A stretch of 10,615 bases of DNA from Dichloromethanomonas sp964477085 (GTDB lineage: Bacteria; Bacillota; Desulfitobacteriia; Desulfitobacteriales; Syntrophobotulaceae). The DNA is taken from contig CAYZDF010000079.1 of NCBI GenBank assembly GCA_964477085.1, positions 1-10,615 on the forward strand, read 5' to 3'. Shown here piece by piece: positions 7,863 through 10,615 of the stretch. The notes below the pieces were generated by a model that searched no databases, was not told the DNA's origin, and saw only the letters and a list, made by a program, of their open reading frames with translations. The position numbers and the translations under genes are program-made. Each line of letters opens with the position of its first letter. The stretch's first letter is position 1.

Positions 7863-8876
7863 TTATAGCCCACGGGAAGCTATTAGTTTAACTAAGTCAA
7901 TGACACGGTTGGAGTAGCCCCATTCGTTGTCATACCAAGCCAACACTTTAACCATTTTCTCACCGATAACCATGGTTGACAGTCCATCAACGATGGAACT
8001 GTTAGGATTGCCGTTGTAATCAATTGAAACCAATGGTAGTTCGCTAAAGTAGAGGATACCTTTCAGTTCACCTTCAGCAGCTTCCTTCAGTTTGGCGTTT
8101 ACTTCTTCTTTGGTTGTTGGTTTACTGACATTTACAACAAAATCAACGACAGAAACGTTAGGAGTTGGAACCCTTACCGCTAAGCCATTGAGTTTACCTT
8201 TCAATTCTGGTAATACAAGAGCGACTGCTTTGGCTGCTCCGGTGGTTGTAGGAATCATGGATTGGAAAGCAGCTCTGGCCCGACGCCAGTCCTTATGTTC
8301 AAAATCCAGGATTCTCTGGTCGTTGGTGACAGAGTGAGTCGTAGTCATCATACCTTGTTCAATTCCAAATTCTTGGAGGATGACTTTAGCTACTGGAGCC
8401 AGGCAGTTTGTGGTACAGGAAGCGTTGGAAATAACGGTGTGTGCTTTTGGATCGTATTTCTCATCATTAACGCCCATGACGATGGTGATATCTTCATCTT
8501 TACCAGGTGCAGAAATAACAACCTTTTTGGCTCCAGCCTGAATATGTTTGCTTGCTGATGCTTTATCTACAAATCTTCCGGTAGATTCAATAACAACATC
8601 GACGTTAATGTCTTTCCAGGGCAGAGCAGCGGGATCTTTCTCAGCCAAAAGCTTAATGGTGCTATCTTTAACTGTCATAACGTCTCCGTTCACTTGAACA
8701 TCATAAGGAAGAATACCATGCACTGAATCATATTTGAACAAATGTGCCAGCATATCCGGACTCCCAAGGTCATTTACAGCAACCACCTCTAATTGTCCTG
8801 GAGCTGATTCCAGGAAGGCACGCAAACATAACCTTCCGATTCTTCCAAAACCATTAATTGCTACTCTTACTGTCAT
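7863..8876 (-). CDS. gap: Glyceraldehyde-3-phosphate dehydrogenase (type I)
   Basis: Oxidative phosphorylation of glyceraldehyde-3-phosphate to 1,3-bisphosphoglycerate with NAD(P)+, or the reverse in gluconeogenesis; cytoplasmic tetramer. At 337 residues it is full length. The Rossmann motif INGFGRIGRL (7-16) is followed by VNDLG with D36, which favours NAD. The active site SNASCTTNC has nucleophile C154, and H181 (TTTHSVTNDQ) is the general base. The C-terminal WYDNEWGYSNRV (314-325) is intact. Where Bacillus GapA has Leu-Pro after the NDQR segment this protein reads F192-E193, so cofactor preference should not be assumed. The ATG lies 8 nt from AGGAGG. It is the first gene of a gap-pyk-deoR operon; pgk, tpi, gpm and eno are not adjacent. 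The operator-rich promoter upstream indicates tight control. Confidence 0.97.
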   Translation of the reverse strand: MTVRVAINGFGRIGRLCLRAFLESAPGQLEVVAVNDLGSPDMLAHLFKYDSVHGILPYDVQVNGDVMTVKDSTIKLLAEKDPAALPWKDINVDVVIESTGRFVDKASASKHIQAGAKKVVISAPGKDEDITIVMGVNDEKYDPKAHTVISNASCTTNCLAPVAKVILQEFGIEQGMMTTTHSVTNDQRILDFEHKDWRRARAAFQSMIPTTTGAAKAVALVLPELKGKLNGLAVRVPTPNVSVVDFVVNVSKPTTKEEVNAKLKEAAEGELKGILYFSELPLVSIDYNGNPNSSIVDGLSTMVIGEKMVKVLAWYDNEWGYSNRVIDLVKLIASRGL

Positions 8877-8903
8877 TTCTATAGCCTCCTATTTTATGAT
8901 TTA

Positions 8904-8923
8904 ATATGTTTATATAAACATAT
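8904..8923. promoter_or_regulatory. 20-bp perfect palindrome, probable operator 1 of gap
   Basis: ATATGTTTAT (8904-8913) is followed directly by its reverse complement (8914-8923). It contains two abutting half-sites ATGTTTAT/ATAAACAT. It overlaps the likely -10 of gap and ends 28 nt before the start codon. The ATGTT...AACAT outline resembles operators of DeoR/GlpR-family repressors as a class. Which protein binds it is inferred, not shown. Confidence 0.6.
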
Positions 8924-8936
8924 ATATTCTGTGCAA
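8909..8936 (-). promoter_or_regulatory. Probable promoter of the gap-pyk-deoR operon
   Basis: On the minus strand TTGCAC (8931-8936, 3/6 to TTGACA) is followed after 16 nt by TATAAA (8909-8914, 5/6). The -10 lies inside the 20-bp palindrome, and the -35 is the end of one arm of the 14-bp inverted repeat. Repression by occlusion would fit this geometry. An alternative is TTGCAG with CAGAAT further upstream. Confidence 0.45.
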
Positions 8937-8973
8937 ATAAACATATTCCTGCAAAGAAAATGTTTATTTGCAC
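8931..8973. repeat. 14-bp perfect inverted repeat, probable operator 2 of gap
   Basis: GTGCAAATAAACAT (8931-8944) is repeated in perfect inversion at 8960-8973 with a 15-nt spacer. Each arm contains the same 8-mer as the palindrome (ATAAACAT at 8937-8944, ATGTTTAT at 8960-8967). The arms cover the probable -35 and the DNA just upstream, which suggests two repressor dimers or a looped tetramer. Confidence 0.6.
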
Positions 8974-9085
8974 ATTTTTTCTTATCGTTTGTATCTAAAA
9001 TCCCCATTTAATAATAAATCTAGCAAACGAAATAATACGATGCACATTCACTGTTATTTTACGAAGTCCAGGATTATCTATACAT

Positions 9086-9118
9086 AAAAAATGCTCCCAA
9101 AAACAAAATGTTTTCGAG
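9086..9118 (-). terminator. Probable intrinsic terminator of cbiET
   Basis: On the minus strand CTCGAAAAC (9110-9118), a 5-nt loop and GTTTTTGGG (9096-9104) can pair with two G-T wobbles, or as CTC/GAG plus AAAAC/GTTTT with an internal loop. Six T's follow at 9086-9091. It lies 28 nt past the cbiET stop. The stem is less clean than the other two terminators. Confidence 0.55.
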
Positions 9119-9145
9119 AACAGATAAATCACAACTATTCTTATC

Positions 9146-10375
9146 TTACGTACTATTTCGATTTTCAATCCGTTTCCTGGCCGACAAAATGAATACCTGA
9201 TTGATAGCCTGAGCGATATGAAAACCATTGACTTCAGGCCAACGGACAGCCTGCAGGGACACGACCTCGATATCTTCATAGTCCAGAGTTTTAACCAATT
9301 CTAATCCGCGTGAAGCCTTCTCCAGACTGATCGCCGTTATGACAATCCGTCCGCCTTCTACCAGCGGAGCTTCCTCAAGCACCTCTTTCAGGCGACCCTG
9401 AGTTCCATTGATGATACATACATTTACCGGCGGGATGCGGGAGAATACTTCGGGGGCCGTGCCTGACACCAACTTCAGATTAGGAACAGCAAATTTCCTC
9501 ATGTTAGCTCTGATCAGCTGCTGGGCTTCGTAATTATTCTCAATGGCATAAACCATCCCTTCATTGGCAATGGCTGCAGCTTCGATACTAATACTTCCCG
9601 TACCTGAACCGACATCTAAAATTGTGTCATAAAGAGAAATCTGGGCTTTAGATAAAACCTGCACACGAATCTCCGCTTTTGTCATGGGTGCTTCTCCCCG
9701 AATAAAATCCTTATCAGGGATTCCAATCCTTAAGCCCAAGCTTTGCCATGAATTCAGATGTGGAATAGGATAAATAAGAAGGATTACATTACTAAGTTTA
9801 CGTGAGCTGCGGGCTAATTTGACTGCATTCATAGTTTCGAAATACTCATTACTTCTCCCTAATGAGAAACCAATAGATATTTCAGGATTCTGCCCCCGTT
9901 CCAGGAAGAGCTGAGCAACCTGCTGCGCAGTTATACCATCACTCAATAACACGGCAAGAGGTTTGAAAATGGCTCGAGGCAGAATAGAAATGTCCTGCCC
10001 TTCCAAATCAATAAAGGAAGCATTATGCCAGGGAATACCAGCCTTTGCAAAGATAAGCTGCAAAGAACTAATACCGGGATAGACAATTATCTCTTGGGTA
10101 GGCAACTCTTCTTTTATAAGGGGTACAATACCAAAGAAGCTGGGATCACCGCTTACCAATACGCCAATGTTAGCATAGACTTCAGAATTACTTTTGAGCA
10201 GTTCTATGGTTTGGATGGTAGTCCCTGTGAGATGAAACTTATTCTTGGTGTATTCATTAAACAGCGAACGCATTCGTGAGTTTCCGATTAAAAGGTCACA
10301 CTCACTGACAATTTCCAGGGTCTTAGGTGGTATCCAAAACTTCTCTTCTGGTCCGACTCCGATAATATGTATCAT
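9146..10375 (-). CDS. cbiET: CbiE-CbiT fusion: cobalt-precorrin C5,C15-methyltransferase / C12-decarboxylase
   Basis: Bifunctional corrin-ring enzyme of cobalamin biosynthesis. CbiE methylates C5; CbiT methylates C15 and removes the C12 acetate carboxyl, together giving cobalt-precorrin-8. It has 409 residues, as expected for the fused (CobL-like) form. The CbiE domain (about 1-205) begins MIHIIGVGPE, has the tetrapyrrole-methylase loop VLVSGDPSFFG (72-82) and a YPGISSLQ segment (99-106). The CbiT domain (about 220-400) has GEAPMTKAEIR (227-237) and the SAM motif LDVGSGTGSISIE (253-265). The usual IGGS-G loop of CbiT is altered to INGTQG (322-327). The ATG is preceded by AGGAGGAACA. It lies 107 nt after larB with its own promoter, and the other cbi genes are outside the window. 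No cobalamin riboswitch is visible upstream. Confidence 0.94.
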   Translation of the reverse strand: MIHIIGVGPEEKFWIPPKTLEIVSECDLLIGNSRMRSLFNEYTKNKFHLTGTTIQTIELLKSNSEVYANIGVLVSGDPSFFGIVPLIKEELPTQEIIVYPGISSLQLIFAKAGIPWHNASFIDLEGQDISILPRAIFKPLAVLLSDGITAQQVAQLFLERGQNPEISIGFSLGRSNEYFETMNAVKLARSSRKLSNVILLIYPIPHLNSWQSLGLRIGIPDKDFIRGEAPMTKAEIRVQVLSKAQISLYDTILDVGSGTGSISIEAAAIANEGMVYAIENNYEAQQLIRANMRKFAVPNLKLVSGTAPEVFSRIPPVNVCIINGTQGRLKEVLEEAPLVEGGRIVITAISLEKASRGLELVKTLDYEDIEVVSLQAVRWPEVNGFHIAQAINQVFILSARKRIENRNST

Positions 10376-10398
10376 TGTTCCTCCTGCAATCTCACGAA

Positions 10399-10426
10399 AT
10401 TCTATTTAGAGGCAACTAGATGACAA
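10399..10426 (-). promoter_or_regulatory. Promoter of cbiET
   Basis: TTGTCA (10421-10426, 5/6) and TAGAAT (10399-10404, 5/6) are separated by 16 nt on the minus strand. The implied start near 10392 leaves a short leader with AGGAGG at about 10380-10385. Confidence 0.6.
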
Positions 10427-10432
10427 CCACAC

Positions 10433-10451
10433 CTATTAGCATGCTATTAGC
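10433..10451. repeat. Direct repeat with central palindrome upstream of the cbiET promoter
   Basis: CTATTAGC occurs at 10433-10440 and again at 10444-10451, separated by ATG. The junction forms the 10-bp palindrome TAGCATGCTA (10437-10446). It abuts the upstream side of the -35 box, a usual place for an activator site. Its meaning is unknown. Confidence 0.4.
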
Positions 10452-10477
10452 GATAAGTTGCGATGTAGTTGTTGTTG

Positions 10478-10501
10478 ACTCATCAGACTTGATTGATGAG
10501 T
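10478..10501 (-). repeat. Hairpin overlapping the larB stop codon
   Basis: ACTCATCA (10478-10485) and TGATGAGT (10494-10501) form a perfect 8-bp stem with an 8-nt loop that includes the last larB codons and its TGA. No T tract follows on the minus strand, so it is not a standard terminator. It may protect the 3' end or be incidental. Confidence 0.35.
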
Positions 10502-10615
10502 GAGGCCAGGTAACCAGCTCCAAATCCATTATCAATATTAACTACACCTATCCCCGAGGAACAACTATTTAACATGGTGAGCAGGGCAGCCAGGCCGCCA
10601 AAGTTTGCTCCATAA
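10483..10615 (-). CDS. larB: LarB, pyridinium-3,5-biscarboxylate mononucleotide synthase (C-terminal part only)
   Basis: LarB carboxylates and hydrolyses nicotinic acid adenine dinucleotide in the first step of the nickel-pincer nucleotide cofactor pathway used by lactate racemase (LarA) and related enzymes. Only the last 43 codons are present, ending at TGA 10485-10483. They read YGANFGGLAALLTMLNSCSS and then GIGVVNIDNGFGAGYLASLI, which matches the conserved end of the LarB/PurE-like family (ASFGG..ALL.MLNSC..G..VVNIDNGFGAGY). The gene enters from the right edge, and the rest plus any larC/larE/larA is outside. The small size of the fragment is the main limit, but the motif is distinctive. 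Confidence 0.85.
   Translation of the reverse strand, partial: YGANFGGLAALLTMLNSCSSGIGVVNIDNGFGAGYLASLINQV

Noticed and set aside
8904..8973. Rex, CcpA or CggR site before gap
   Set aside because: The half-site ATGTTTAT does not match the Rex TTGT...ACAA pattern, the cre consensus, or the CggR CGGGAC repeats.
8904..8973. Short CRISPR-like repeats
   Set aside because: The repeats are 8-14 nt and inverted, with no spacer units or cas genes.
8931..8980. 14-bp inverted repeat followed by T6 read as a plus-strand terminator
   Set aside because: No plus-strand gene leads into it. On the minus strand no T tract follows. Its arms repeat the half-site of the adjacent palindrome, so an operator fits better.
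8995..9279. 94-codon minus-strand ORF partly inside the cbiET 3' end
   Set aside because: It overlaps the well-supported cbiET frame and its terminator, has no ribosome site, and its composition is that of out-of-frame and AT-rich noncoding DNA.
10376..10482. Cobalamin riboswitch before cbiET
   Set aside because: The gap is only 107 nt and a promoter near 10399 leaves a leader too short. I see no B12-box-like conserved segment.

Overview
All recognisable genes lie on the minus strand, so the window reads right to left. The content suggests an anaerobic Gram-positive bacterium of the Firmicutes (Clostridia), plausibly near the Desulfitobacterium/Dehalobacter/Desulfosporosinus group. The reasons are a DegV lipid-binding protein, a membrane-anchored LysM-G5-M23 wall hydrolase, pyruvate kinase with the C-terminal PEP-utiliser-like extension, a fused anaerobic-pathway CbiE-CbiT, LarB, strong AGGAGG ribosome sites and moderate-to-low GC. 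This placement is inferred from gene content, not from a search.

Right to left: (1) 10483-10615 is the C-terminal end of larB (nickel-pincer cofactor). It is followed by a short gap with its own promoter and then cbiET (9146-10375), a fused corrinoid methyltransferase/decarboxylase closed by a terminator. (2) 5277-8973 is a compact glycolytic transcription unit: operator-rich promoter, gap, pyk and a DeoR-family regulator, with gene gaps of 27 and 18 nt and one strong terminator. The promoter carries four exact copies of the half-site ATGTTTAT/ATAAACAT. They form a 20-bp palindrome over the probable -10 and a 14-bp inverted repeat reaching the probable -35. The simplest reading is that the last gene of the operon represses its own operon. 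(3) 4070-5152 is a FlhG/MinD-type ATPase with a PilZN (YcgR N-terminal-like) beta-barrel fused in front and a MinD-like amphipathic tail. (4) 2474-3940 is a wall peptidase with its own terminator. (5) 1472-2332 is degV. A 16-codon ORF overlaps its stop codon and looks like the front part of a roughly 40-codon ORF broken by a 4-nt tandem repeat. (6) 1-1302 is miaB, nearly complete but running off the left edge.

The two most interesting points are the putative DeoR-controlled gap-pyk operon with its repeated operator, and the PilZN-MinD fusion. No mobile element, CRISPR array, tRNA or rRNA was seen. No gap between genes exceeds 300 nt.
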